Shown: piece after piece, positions 1-9,260 of the stretch
Layout: every line of letters begins with the position of its first letter
How positions within the stretch are numbered: the first letter of the stretch is position 1
Assembly (NCBI RefSeq): GCF_031127815.1
Contig: NZ_JARXHY010000019.1
Span: forward strand, 1-64,000
Length of the DNA stretch: 64,000 nt
From: Pelagicoccus sp. SDUM812003
GTDB lineage: Bacteria; Verrucomicrobiota; Verrucomicrobiia; Opitutales; Opitutaceae
Direction of reading: 5' to 3'
Notes under the pieces: model-generated
The model's database searches: none
The model's input: the letters and a program-made list of their open reading frames with translations, nothing else
What the model was told of the DNA's origin: nothing
Program-made: the position numbers and the translations under genes

Positions 1-113
1 ACGCTTCCTGACTCTCACCGGCAAACCGCTTCGATGTCTCGCGACTTCATAAAGTCGCTCGAGTGTCGCTGCGCTCGGTACCGGCCCACGCCTCCGCGTT
101 TCACACAACCCTC

Positions 114-1085
114 CTACCCGGAGGGCTTTTCCGCCTTCCTCGATGAAGTGACGGAAACGGTCTCCTTGGAGCCGCCTCCTGCCCCATTCACCTCTACAGG
201 CACGGGAAGCTTGATCTCCACGCGAGTGCCATCCGGACTGGAATCGATCCACATGCGCCCGTTGTGCTGACGCGTCACCCAGTAGGCCTTGGTCAATCCG
301 AAGCCGCCTCCTCGCGTTGGCCTGCTTGAAACGTTTGCGCCGCGGTATCCGAAGCGAATCACATCTTCGATCTCATCCGGCGAGATGCCAATTCCGGTGT
401 CCTCCACCACGTAGCGCAAGCTTCCACCACCGAAGTGCAGTCCACCGTTTATCTTGCCTCCTGGTCGCGTGTATTTTCGAGCGTTGGCTAAAATGTCGCG
501 CATCACATCCTGGAACACAATCGGCATCCAGAGCGACTCGCCCTCTTCAGACGTGAGCTCGAAGTTTATTAGGTAATCGCGGTCGTGCTTGTCTGCCAGA
601 TTGCGGACGATGCGATAGCCGCCATGGCTATTCTTTTCCACCGCTTGCAGAAACTGGTCGAACCGAGACTTAAGATCGGAGATATCGTGCTCCACCCAGG
701 CCCGCTTGGCTTCGAAACGGGATTGGATCTCTCCGGCTCGAACCTGGATAACCCGAAAAATGTTCCTGAGGTTTTCGCGGCGCGCTTTGACCTGCGCGAT
801 CCCGTGCTGCCCGCGCTGCAACTCGATCGCATCAAGGGCCGCCTCCAGCCTGCCAACGAATCCCTCTATTCCCGCCACAAGCAATTTCGACTGAGTGGGA
901 TTCTTGAGCATCTCGGCCGCGTCAGCCACCTCGTCCATGAGGAGATCAGCCTCGTCCGAAGCGTCGAGCAATACGCCGATTTCGAGTATCTCGAAATTCA
1001 CTACGTTCAACACATTGAGAACGCTGTGCATGTCGACCAGCGACTCCTCTTCAGGCGATAAGATCAAAGGGACTGAAATCTCCAT
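114..1085 (-). CDS. Histidine-kinase-like ATPase (orphan sensor kinase)
   Basis: Protein of 323 residues. The C-terminal half is a GHKL/HATPase_c domain: an N-box around Asn201 (DILANARKY), a G1 box EDTGIGIS at 228-235 and a Gly-rich G2 box RGGGFGLTKA at 258-267. The N-terminal 130 residues are helical and charged, with no membrane segment, PAS or receiver domain. No standard H-box is present; His20 in a DMHSVLNVL stretch is the only candidate phosphoacceptor I can point to. It is therefore either a cytoplasmic kinase sensing an internal signal or a stand-alone ATPase of the anti-sigma/HWE-like kind. No response regulator is adjacent. The ATG at 1083-1085 is the natural start. A short CCCTCC/GGAGGG hairpin overlaps the stop but has no T-tract, so I do not call it a terminator. 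The ATPase domain is clear; the partner and signal are unknown. Confidence 0.8.
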   Translation of the reverse strand: MEISVPLILSPEEESLVDMHSVLNVLNVVNFEILEIGVLLDASDEADLLMDEVADAAEMLKNPTQSKLLVAGIEGFVGRLEAALDAIELQRGQHGIAQVKARRENLRNIFRVIQVRAGEIQSRFEAKRAWVEHDISDLKSRFDQFLQAVEKNSHGGYRIVRNLADKHDRDYLINFELTSEEGESLWMPIVFQDVMRDILANARKYTRPGGKINGGLHFGGGSLRYVVEDTGIGISPDEIEDVIRFGYRGANVSSRPTRGGGFGLTKAYWVTRQHNGRMWIDSSPDGTRVEIKLPVPVEVNGAGGGSKETVSVTSSRKAEKPSG

Positions 1086-1507
1086 AGGAATTAGCTAGCG
1101 TAATAGTCATGCGTCCCGCTCAGGAGGCCAGCCTAAATGATCAAGCCAGCGACATTCATCCGTTTTTAAAACCCAGGGAAGGCCTCACTACAGGGAAAAC
1201 GCTCATCACGCCGATGTGAGATCATTTAGCGCAAAGCGCTTCACATAGGGTCGAAAACCAAGATCCCGCTTTCGACGCTTAAATTCGATCATGAATCTCT
1301 TTCAAAAGACACGGTTCGAATGGCCGCCCTTCGTTTCCGACCGTTCGAAGGAATGAAGGGAAGCGAGTAACCTGAAACTGAATACGTTGCCAACAAGCCT
1401 TCAACTCGCATTTCGAGTTCCGCCAAAAGCGCCAATCAGGTGGTCTAAGCCTTCCACGATCGGACGGAGAAACAGGTCTCCAACTGAAGTCCGCCAACAT
1501 CGCCGAA
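1086..1507. other. Intergenic region, no gene seen
   Basis: About 420 bases between two minus-strand genes. It must hold the promoter of the downstream histidine-kinase-like gene and the 3' end of the GH115 transcript. The short open frames here have no recognisable protein character. The only structure I noticed is an inverted repeat AGCGC-AAA-GCGCT at 1228-1240, about 145 bases upstream of the kinase start, flanked more loosely by GTGA and TCAC. It could be an operator but nothing supports a specific regulator. Confidence 0.4.
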
Positions 1508-4405
1508 CTACTTCAACGTCGACTCGGGGCCGTGATAGGAAGGTTTCAGGCCTCCGAGATCGATCAGGACCTTTTGAACAATCATACCTGGATCCTCGCA
1601 AAAGATCTTGAGCGTATGCCTGCCAGGCTCGTCGATGGCGACTTCGAAGCTATTGATCGCAGCATTGCGCATTACATTGTGCGCCCAGTCCATCGAGTAC
1701 TCCTTAACGTCATTGTCGAAGACGCGATACTCCGTATCGTCGACCTGAATACCGTAACGCGTTCCATGTTCGCGATCTTTCGCGAATAGCGGCAGCATGA
1801 AAACCTTCACCGTCGCCGTACCGGATGAGAACGTATAAAAATCGTATTCGACGTACGAGCCGTTTCCTTCGTCCAGAACCGAACTGCCAAGCTGCAGCGC
1901 CTTGTTGCTATAACCCAGCCCTTCGATCACCTGAAACGTCACCTCGCCATGCTCCTCCTTGCGCTGGAAATCCGCCGGAGCAATGCTCACTACGCCCGCG
2001 TTTTCGACGAAGAGTCCCTCTAGATCAGCCGCGTTAGGTGAAGCGGGGTTGAAAACGGACACCTCGATTTCCCGGCGCTCTTCCCCTGACTCGATGACGA
2101 TGGATCCGCCCACCGCTTCGCCCACCGGCGCTTGCTCCCAATCAATACTCACCGCGACACGATCCGTACCATAGGTTTCACCCTGGGTTCGGCTTAATAG
2201 AATCCATTCATTCGTCGCTTTCGCTGACCAGTGAATAGACTTGAGCGACTTGCTAAACACCTCGATAGCGTATTCAGACGGTGTATACTTGCTAAAGGTG
2301 GGAAGCTTAGGCTTCCCATTTTCATCCGAGCCTCCCTCTTCGACAAATACGTCCCACTGCGGCTCATCCGCGAGCGAGACAGTGTCAGTGAGCGGCAGTT
2401 GAGGTTCAGGCAGGAATCCGGGGGCGGTCATCATGCCTTTCCACTTGCCGTCCAGCAATGAGTTATATTCTTCCGTTAGGTGGGCGAGCGCTTGCTGCGA
2501 CTGAACAATCAACGACACCAGACCATTTGCCGAAGCCCGGCCTTGCGTCGCGTACCAGCGATTCTTCGACCCCAATAGCATTTGGGAATTATAGAGCATG
2601 GCTCCCTTGACGGGATAATACACCAATTGGAAAAAGGCCGCTTTCTTTTCCGGCGGCAATTCCTCCAAAATACCTTCCGCCTTGTCGGCGATGCGCTGAT
2701 ACTCCGCTAGGCGATTCTCGGCTTCATCATAGCTCTCAAAGGAAAATCCAACATCCTTGATGTCCTCTTTTTCGAAGAGGCTGTTCCAGCGATAGTCACC
2801 TGTCATGAACTCCGGCTTGCGGAGAAATCCGTGATAGTAATAGCGATCGAATATATAAGCGAGATCCTCTGTGTACTTTTCTCCAAACAGCTGCGCGAGC
2901 TGCTTGGCCTGATAGTCGTGCGCCATCCCAAAATCGAAGGAGGAAAAGTCCCAAGCCATATCGAGAAACTGCTGCATCCCCATCTCGCCAGGCTTGATGT
3001 CCCCCACATTTAGCAACCAGTACTTGTCCGCGCCGAGCGAATACGCCCGCTGCAATTCGGAGTACATCAACGCAGGCGGTGTTGAGTTCAACCAAAGATA
3101 ATCATTCGGCCAACCAAGGTATGAAATATGATAATACACGCCAGAGCCGCCGGAGCGTTTGCGTTCCTCGCTGTTGCTAAGCTTCTTGATGTATCCATAA
3201 TTATCATCCGGCCACACAATGGTAATCTCTTCAGGCAGCTTCATGCCTTGCTCGTAGATTCCCAGCACTTCCTTATACGGCACGAAGATCTGCGGAATCT
3301 CCTCGATCGGCCGGTCGATGTGCTTCGCTAAAATACGCCTTTGATCTAGAGCAGCCTGTTCCAACACCTTCACCTTGCTCGAGTCCTCCACCCCAATCAT
3401 ACCCTCATCATGCATTCCTCGAAGGGCGATGGTGTAGATGTTCTCGTTGCCAGCGGCCTGAGCGACTCGCTCATCGAGAGAACGCACGATCTCATGCTTG
3501 TTTTCCTGATAGTTCCATTCGCCTTGGGTCGCCTTGTCCCACTCGCTGGCATTGTTGTAGAGCAGTGGCTCGCAATGGGAGGTCGTGATCATGATCCCGT
3601 AATCGTCCGCCATCTCCATGTTCCCGGGAACCGTGAAGAAAGCCTGCGTGCACTCATGCATGGCGGGCGCCACCATGTTAGCTTTCAAGCGTAACAACAA
3701 TTCGAATACCTTTTCGTAGGTTCGCGGACCGATATCTCCGACCTCCGGCTCGAAGGTTTGCGCGGCCCATGGCTGCAATCCCCAATCCTCGTCATTGAGA
3801 AAGATTCCGCGATACCGAACCGTTGGCGCTGGCGAAACCTCACGCTCGCCTGTTACGAAAACGGCCGCCTTGCGCTCCACTGGCACATCCGCCCAGTAGT
3901 ACCATGGCGAGACTCCCATGGCCTCCGAAATACTGAGAACGCCGTACGCGGCGCCGCGACGATCGCTGCCCACGATCACCAAAACTTGCTCCACACCTGG
4001 AAAGGGATTCGCTACGGTTTGCACGATATATCGCTCCCATTTTCCTTCGATGTCCGAGACGTCCAGTTTACCTGACTCCACGAGTTGACGAATCCGCTGG
4101 TTTCCATCGATGGTACCGATGAGGATCGATCGTTCAGGAAACGTTTGGGCCGCATCCACGACCTTTGCCTTTTGCCTAGTCACTCGTTCGATGTCCTGCG
4201 CGAACAGGCGAGCCACCTTATCGACGAGCGTGGCATCATGCGAATCCACCACCAAGCGAGCGGCCGATCCGTCATTGAATATAGGAAATCCACTTTCCTG
4301 GGCAGCGAGTTGCTCGACGATACGAACCTCGCCGAGCGCGGGCGAGGTAAACGCTAGGATGATCGACCAGACAGCGAATAGGTGGAGTTTGCGAAGCGAT
4401 TTCAT
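1508..4405 (-). CDS. Secreted GH115 xylan alpha-1,2-glucuronidase
   Basis: Protein of 965 residues, the usual size for glycoside hydrolase family 115, which removes (4-O-methyl)glucuronic acid side groups from xylan-type polysaccharides. Residues 1-25 form a signal peptide ending near SPALGE. An N-terminal GH67/GH115-type alpha/beta domain follows (about 27-190), then the catalytic barrel opening with RGIFLNDEDWG at 199-209, and a C-terminal beta-rich domain (about 790-960) typical of GH115. An in-frame ATG 45 bases upstream would put 15 polar residues before the signal peptide, so I use the ATG at 4403-4405. It follows the Sde0182-like gene on the same strand after 191 bases, which suggests a small polysaccharide-use cluster. 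No TonB receptor or SusD is nearby. The family call is confident; the exact substrate (terrestrial xylan or an algal glucuronan) is inference. Confidence 0.9.
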   Translation of the reverse strand: MKSLRKLHLFAVWSIILAFTSPALGEVRIVEQLAAQESGFPIFNDGSAARLVVDSHDATLVDKVARLFAQDIERVTRQKAKVVDAAQTFPERSILIGTIDGNQRIRQLVESGKLDVSDIEGKWERYIVQTVANPFPGVEQVLVIVGSDRRGAAYGVLSISEAMGVSPWYYWADVPVERKAAVFVTGEREVSPAPTVRYRGIFLNDEDWGLQPWAAQTFEPEVGDIGPRTYEKVFELLLRLKANMVAPAMHECTQAFFTVPGNMEMADDYGIMITTSHCEPLLYNNASEWDKATQGEWNYQENKHEIVRSLDERVAQAAGNENIYTIALRGMHDEGMIGVEDSSKVKVLEQAALDQRRILAKHIDRPIEEIPQIFVPYKEVLGIYEQGMKLPEEITIVWPDDNYGYIKKLSNSEERKRSGGSGVYYHISYLGWPNDYLWLNSTPPALMYSELQRAYSLGADKYWLLNVGDIKPGEMGMQQFLDMAWDFSSFDFGMAHDYQAKQLAQLFGEKYTEDLAYIFDRYYYHGFLRKPEFMTGDYRWNSLFEKEDIKDVGFSFESYDEAENRLAEYQRIADKAEGILEELPPEKKAAFFQLVYYPVKGAMLYNSQMLLGSKNRWYATQGRASANGLVSLIVQSQQALAHLTEEYNSLLDGKWKGMMTAPGFLPEPQLPLTDTVSLADEPQWDVFVEEGGSDENGKPKLPTFSKYTPSEYAIEVFSKSLKSIHWSAKATNEWILLSRTQGETYGTDRVAVSIDWEQAPVGEAVGGSIVIESGEERREIEVSVFNPASPNAADLEGLFVENAGVVSIAPADFQRKEEHGEVTFQVIEGLGYSNKALQLGSSVLDEGNGSYVEYDFYTFSSGTATVKVFMLPLFAKDREHGTRYGIQVDDTEYRVFDNDVKEYSMDWAHNVMRNAAINSFEVAIDEPGRHTLKIFCEDPGMIVQKVLIDLGGLKPSYHGPESTLK

Positions 4406-4596
4406 AGGGGTACGGTTTTGGTGTGAGGGCGAAGGGCAATCATGTTGCAAACAGAAAGCCGCGGCACAAAGCGGCTACGACTGTACGTTGATCTGACAAG
4501 GGAAGGTCGTGCTCCAGTCAGCCCCGCGGAGTTTTCTTCCGATGTGAAACCGGACCCAACTCTCCCCAGCGAATTCGCGTCAGTCAGCTTCAAAAC

Positions 4597-6027
4597 TTAT
4601 GGTTCGATCGTCACGATCACCCGCTTGTAGCGCGAGAGCGACGGCGTTCCCTTGTCGCTCACCCTCAGTACGAAATGAGCCGTGGCGGCCTCATCGACCT
4701 CCGGCGCGGTGAAACTGAATCGGTCGACGTTTTCCGCTCCTTCAACGTTGATCGGCTTCGTATAGGTTCCCGCTTCCGGATAGTTGAACCAAAGAAAACT
4801 AATGCTGTCGCCATCCGGATCGCTGCTTCCGTAGGCGTCTAATGTCACTTGTTGACCTGACTTCACGGTGAGCTCTTCCGCATGGTTCAAGCGTGGCGTT
4901 GGTGGATGGTTTGCCTCTTCATAGCTCGTCAAGCACCAGTCCATACGGGCGGCGAAATCTCTTTGAAAATCGTCCCGCCAACGCCAGAGAGTCACCGCGT
5001 TTCCGCTGTAGCTCTGTTCGCTTCGCTCGATGGCCCGCTTGTACTCACTTCTTCGATACGGATAGAACGTGTCCGACGTATCCGTCCATAGAGGACGCGT
5101 TTCCGGTTCTGGGACCACCACCGAGGCACCGTCTTCAAACGCATCGACATCAGGAATGCTCAACTCGTAACGACCTCCCCAGCCGCCCCAGTCTGGATGT
5201 TCTGGATCGCTTAGCCCGTTTGGGATGAGACCCAAAAACGCCGGCGTGTCGCCCTCCATGCCCCAAGCGGTATCCGGATAACTTGCTCCAAGCGGGCCAT
5301 GTCCCTGCTGTATGTTTTCCGCCAGCCATGGATTGCTGACAAACGTATTGTCGCTGCCTTCGTGGTTGTTGTTGATCGCGATCCAGGTCGACTTTCCGTA
5401 GTCATCGGTAGGCGTCGCGATGTAGAACAGGTCAGGGAAGCGCTTTCTCATCCACATGGCGCTATCGTCCTGATCGGAAATGGTATACACGCGAAGCTTC
5501 GAGATCAGGCGTTTCGCTTCCGACTCGGATTTGGTTTTGTCAATCTTGTATAAGGCCTGAGCCAACACATTCGGACCGCCCCAGACGGAAATCCAAAGCG
5601 GACGCGCGTCGTCTCGCTCCAGAGACTCGATGATCCAATCAGACCCCTCCGAGTCCATCCCTTCGCCCACACCTTGCATCCCGTATTTCGGTATTCCCTT
5701 TTTAGATACGGCTCTCAGCTCATCGGCTGTCGGATAGCCAGACTCGTGCAAAAGCAAGTTCGGCTGAACCCTTTCGTAGGCGTGCAAAATGCTATGAATG
5801 AAATCCGGGCGGATCGCATTCTGTTGCCAGCAGGAGGTCGTCGCGACAAGACCTTCGATGTCGATCTGATTCGCGTACAGAAGCAGCCGTACCAACGATT
5901 GTTCGTCATCAGGATCGGCCCCCATATCCGTCAGTACGATCACGCGATGGCGTTGACTCGCGGTTTCAGCGGCGGCAGCGACGCATATCATCTGGAGCAG
6001 AGCAAAGAGTACTAGGAGGGTTTTCAT
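4597..6027 (-). CDS. Secreted DUF1593 / Sde0182-like nucleoside-hydrolase-fold protein
   Basis: Protein of 476 residues with a signal peptide (about 1-20, ending VAAAAE). The N-terminal domain (about 25-350) has the nucleoside-hydrolase-like metal motif LTDMGADPDDEQSL near residue 28, which matches PF07632 (DUF1593, Sde0182-type). The last ~100 residues form an Ig/cadherin-like beta domain (LNHAEELTV to the C-terminus, including SSDPDGDSISF). Saccharophagus Sde0182 was described as cellulose-binding, and members of this family sit beside carbohydrate-active enzymes in marine bacteria; here a GH115 gene follows. A longer in-frame reading extends upstream, but its extra 89 residues are Arg/Gly-rich and low-complexity, so the ATG at 6025-6027 just before the signal peptide is chosen. 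Whether it hydrolyses a glycosidic bond or only binds glycan is unknown. Confidence 0.87.
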   Translation of the reverse strand: MKTLLVLFALLQMICVAAAAETASQRHRVIVLTDMGADPDDEQSLVRLLLYANQIDIEGLVATTSCWQQNAIRPDFIHSILHAYERVQPNLLLHESGYPTADELRAVSKKGIPKYGMQGVGEGMDSEGSDWIIESLERDDARPLWISVWGGPNVLAQALYKIDKTKSESEAKRLISKLRVYTISDQDDSAMWMRKRFPDLFYIATPTDDYGKSTWIAINNNHEGSDNTFVSNPWLAENIQQGHGPLGASYPDTAWGMEGDTPAFLGLIPNGLSDPEHPDWGGWGGRYELSIPDVDAFEDGASVVVPEPETRPLWTDTSDTFYPYRRSEYKRAIERSEQSYSGNAVTLWRWRDDFQRDFAARMDWCLTSYEEANHPPTPRLNHAEELTVKSGQQVTLDAYGSSDPDGDSISFLWFNYPEAGTYTKPINVEGAENVDRFSFTAPEVDEAATAHFVLRVSDKGTPSLSRYKRVIVTIEP

Positions 6028-6290
6028 AGTCTTGTGAATCGGCAACGGGAAACGAAAGGGGCGTATCCGGTTTCGGGGAGGGGTAAACGAGGCGGCCATC
6101 TTCGGGCGCCCGAAGCCCGATGTCCAGCCGTCCTCTTCGTTTTCGGGAAATTTCCGACTGGCGTTCCCAACCTCCTCTCCCCTCAAACCTCGCAGGCGCG
6201 CCGATCGTCCCCCTCCTTCCCTCCGCGCTCGGCAAGCTCCGGAGCGGCCTCGACTCCCGTGCTTTCGAGCGACAACCGATGCCAGCGGCG

Positions 6291-8522
6291 TCACTCGAGC
6301 GCTGATGCACCTTGCGGAGCGGCGTCTCGTTGCTGAGCCGCTGAGATTGATTTCGCCTTTCGCAGCGTATCCAGAAACTCTCGACGGTACCCGCCTCGGT
6401 CGGAACCGAGACTGCCGCTCGCCAAAGACTCCACCTCGGACAGCGAATACTCGCCCACATGCTCGGAGTTTCGCAAAACCATGCCAAAGGCCGCCACCGA
6501 CGCGGCGAATCGGAGATCGTCGTTCGCGGATTGGAGGGTCTGTCCTGCATCGACAAAGGGGCGCTCGATGAGCTGGCTGGTATCCGCATCGGGCTGCTTG
6601 TAGCGCAGTTTCACCGTCAACAGCTCCTCGGAGCCCTCTTCGACCGTCGCGCTCTGATACTTCAACGGATCGACCATCGGCTCTACCGCCTCGCCTCCGG
6701 CAGGCACGATTTCATAGAGAGCAGTCACGCTGTGGCCTGAGCCGATCTCGCCGGCGTCCTTCTTATCGTCGTTGAAGTCACGGGCTGCAAGAGCTCGATT
6801 TTCGTACCCAATGAGTCGATACGACGCGACTTTAGCTGGATTGAACTCCACCTGAATCTTCACGTCCTTGGCAATGGTCATCAACGTGCCGAGCATATCT
6901 TCGACGAACACCTTGCGGGCTTCCGTCTCTCCATCGATGTAGGCGTAGTTTCCATTTCCCCGATTGGACAAGACCTCCATCATGTCGTCGCGGTAGTTCC
7001 CCTGCCCGAATCCGACGGCGGAGAAAAAGACCCCTGACTTGGCTTTTTCCTCGATCAGTCGCGTGAGGGCACCTTGATCGGAGATACCAACGTTGAAGTC
7101 TCCATCGGTGCAGAGAATCACCCGATTGATTCCTCCCTCTACAAAGTGACGTTGGGCGGTGGCATAAGCGGACTCGATGCCCGAAGCCCCGTTGGTCGAC
7201 CCGCCAGAACGCAGATTCTCGATGGCATGCTTGATGGTTTCCTTGTTGTTCGCCGTGGTGGAGGGAAGAGCCACGCCTGAACTGCCTGCGTAGACCACCA
7301 CTGCGATACGATCGTCATCCCGCATCTGGTCGACCAGCAACGAAAGCGCCTTCTGGGCTAGTGGCAGCTTGTTCTGCGACGACATGGAACCGGACACGTC
7401 GACGAGGAAAACCAGGTTCGCGGCAGGGCGTTGAGCTTGCGATACGACCTGCCCTTGCAGGCCGATGCGCACCAGTCGATGGGCTTGGTTCCACGGAGCG
7501 GAGGCGCTATCGACCGTGACTGAAAACGGCTTTTCGTCCGTCGGCAGAGGGTAGTCGTATCGAAAGTAGTTGATCAATTCCTCGATGCGCACCGCGTCCG
7601 TCGGCGGCAGCTGACCGTTGTCGATGAAGCGTCGCACGTTGGCATAGGACGCTGTGTCGACGTCGATCGAAAAGGTCGACAGCGGGCTGTCCAAGGGTGA
7701 CGTGAATGGCGTCTCGTCGATACGGCTGTAGCCCTCGCGATTGGGAAGCTCCGCTCGAACCAGACGGTCGGGTTCGGGCAACCGAGGCTGTTCAATCGAC
7801 TTGCTCAAGGCCAGCGTCCTCGGCTGAGCCATTGGAACGCCCTGCCCCCTCGAGGATGTCGCAACGCTGGGACCGAAAGCGACGGCCCCATCGTCGCCAA
7901 GCGCCAGCGGCTTGGCATCGAAAACTCGCATCTCCTCGGTCTGCGCTAAGGAATCATTGAGGCTGATCGCCAGATCCTTGTATTCAGAACCGGACGACGC
8001 TGGAGCGTTGATCAGCATCTCCAGTTGGTTCAACTGCATTGGTTGCGAACTTCCCGTAGATCGGGTGGGTTCGCTGAGGGGACGAGAATCCTGATTCGGC
8101 CGTTCGGTCTTCCTCTCTTCAGGCGGAGCGGCCGGTTCCGGGGCCTTCTCGGCCACTGCCGCCACCTCGACCGGGAGATCGGCGATTTCCAGCGAATCAC
8201 GATTCGTCCAGACCACCAAAGCCGTGATAGAACCCATGGTGAAGCAGGCGGCCACCGCGGAAAACCAGCCAGGGAAGCGCAAGACGGCCGTTCCCCCTTC
8301 GCTCCGTTGGACTGATTCCTTGAGGTCTTCGAGTCGCCGCTCTCCGATGTCGTCGTCTCCGGCCGGCGCCTTCAGGTCTCGACTGAGCTGTTCGGAAAAC
8401 CGTTTCAACTCCTCGAACTCCGCCCGATCTTCCGGAGCGATCGCGCTCGCATCCAATTCCTCACTACGCTCCCCCAAAGCCAGAGCGGTGAACTCCGGAT
8501 CGTTTTTTCCAAATTTCTTCAT
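6291..8522 (-). CDS. Membrane VWA protein (YfbK type), probable ECF-sigma partner
   Basis: Protein of 743 residues. The N-terminal ~80 residues are acidic and cytoplasmic, as in anti-sigma-like proteins, followed by one membrane segment at about 85-106. A low-complexity Pro/Glu linker (about 120-255) leads to a YfbK-type N-terminal von Willebrand domain (about 263-358), a VWA domain from about 368 with an intact MIDAS motif DVSGSMS (Asp375), and a C-terminal DUF3520-type region. The gene overlaps the upstream ECF sigma gene: an ATG at 8541-8543 forms ATGA with the sigma stop, but the ATG at 8520-8522 has a strong AGGAGG nine bases upstream, so I use the latter. Coupling to the sigma gene suggests the N-terminal part holds or releases that sigma while the VWA domain senses or binds outside the membrane. 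That role is inference. Confidence 0.85.
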   Translation of the reverse strand: MKKFGKNDPEFTALALGERSEELDASAIAPEDRAEFEELKRFSEQLSRDLKAPAGDDDIGERRLEDLKESVQRSEGGTAVLRFPGWFSAVAACFTMGSITALVVWTNRDSLEIADLPVEVAAVAEKAPEPAAPPEERKTERPNQDSRPLSEPTRSTGSSQPMQLNQLEMLINAPASSGSEYKDLAISLNDSLAQTEEMRVFDAKPLALGDDGAVAFGPSVATSSRGQGVPMAQPRTLALSKSIEQPRLPEPDRLVRAELPNREGYSRIDETPFTSPLDSPLSTFSIDVDTASYANVRRFIDNGQLPPTDAVRIEELINYFRYDYPLPTDEKPFSVTVDSASAPWNQAHRLVRIGLQGQVVSQAQRPAANLVFLVDVSGSMSSQNKLPLAQKALSLLVDQMRDDDRIAVVVYAGSSGVALPSTTANNKETIKHAIENLRSGGSTNGASGIESAYATAQRHFVEGGINRVILCTDGDFNVGISDQGALTRLIEEKAKSGVFFSAVGFGQGNYRDDMMEVLSNRGNGNYAYIDGETEARKVFVEDMLGTLMTIAKDVKIQVEFNPAKVASYRLIGYENRALAARDFNDDKKDAGEIGSGHSVTALYEIVPAGGEAVEPMVDPLKYQSATVEEGSEELLTVKLRYKQPDADTSQLIERPFVDAGQTLQSANDDLRFAASVAAFGMVLRNSEHVGEYSLSEVESLASGSLGSDRGGYRREFLDTLRKAKSISAAQQRDAAPQGASALE

Positions 8523-8539
8523 GGTTTCTTCCCTCCTCT

Positions 8540-9073
8540 TCATAGCGGCTGACTCGCTTGCCAGCGGCTTTTCAAATCCTTCAAAGCGTGATGCAGCAGG
8601 TAGCCCACATTGCTCACGCTCAGTCCCGTAATCTCGCTGATCTCCTTGTAGGTAAGATCCTGCTGAAACTTCAGCAGCACCACCTCGCGCTGCTTGCTCG
8701 GCAAGGCGTCCGCCAGCTCCAGCAAGCTTCCCGCCCGTTCCCGGCGATCCTGTTCCCGCGCCGCTCCATCCCTATCGCCCGCCAGGCGCTCCATGGAATC
8801 CGGCTCCTCCACATAACTCATTCGCTTTTCCTTTCTCGTCACGTCCAGAGCGAGATTTCGCGTCACCCGAAAGAGCCAAGCTTGCAGATGCCCCTCCACC
8901 TCTTGCCAATCCTGCCGGCAAAGACGGATAAAAGTCTCCTGCACCACGTCCTTGGCCCGCTCGCGATCCTTCACGATGCTTGCGGCGTAGCGAATGAGCT
9001 TGGCCTGATGCTCATCGACCGCTTGCGACACGCGCTCCCAGCGTTGCCCGTCAGCCCCTTGCTTCGTTTTCAT
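8540..9073 (-). CDS. ECF-family RNA polymerase sigma factor
   Basis: Protein of 177 residues with sigma-70 region 2 (about 20-90: KDVVQETFIRLCRQ, then HLQAWLFRVTRNLALD) and region 4 (about 118-170: ALPSKQREVVLLKF, then YKEISEITGLSVSNVGYLLHHALKDL). Region 3 is absent, as in ECF sigmas. The ATG at 9071-9073 has CGGAGCGA just upstream as a possible ribosome site. Its stop overlaps the first possible ATG of the VWA protein, so the two are almost certainly co-translated. No zinc-finger anti-sigma gene is present, so the VWA membrane protein is the likely regulator. The gene is divergent from parA with a 187-base intergenic region. Confidence 0.92.
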   Translation of the reverse strand: MKTKQGADGQRWERVSQAVDEHQAKLIRYAASIVKDRERAKDVVQETFIRLCRQDWQEVEGHLQAWLFRVTRNLALDVTRKEKRMSYVEEPDSMERLAGDRDGAAREQDRRERAGSLLELADALPSKQREVVLLKFQQDLTYKEISEITGLSVSNVGYLLHHALKDLKSRWQASQPL

Positions 9074-9144
9074 TCGCTCCGTTTCGGTTTCCCATATCTG
9101 GACTTGTTATCACCTGTTCAAAAGGACAACGCGAGCCGTAGGGG

Positions 9145-9160
9145 TTTTCTTAGAAGAAAA
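9145..9160. repeat. Short AT-rich inverted repeat between divergent promoters
   Basis: TTTTCTT-AG-AAGAAAA, a perfect 7-base inverted repeat with a 2-base centre, lies in the 187-base gap between the divergent ECF sigma gene and parA. It could be a regulator site or part of an A/T-rich promoter element; chance is also possible for so simple a sequence. Confidence 0.3.
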
Positions 9161-9260
9161 ACGAAAAAACGCGCCCGCCCCTCTCTCGTTTTCCATCGAC
9201 ACGACACCGCCTATTCCATTGCCATTGAGGAAAATTGCCTCATACAAGGCCACAAATCCT

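Noticed and set aside
109-126. CCCTCC/GGAGGG hairpin at the 3' end of the first gene as terminator
   Set aside because: It overlaps the stop codon and has no T-tract on the coding strand.
1279-1611. Several short open frames in and beside the gap after the kinase gene
   Set aside because: Overlapping on both strands, Arg/Ser-rich, with no motif or start context.
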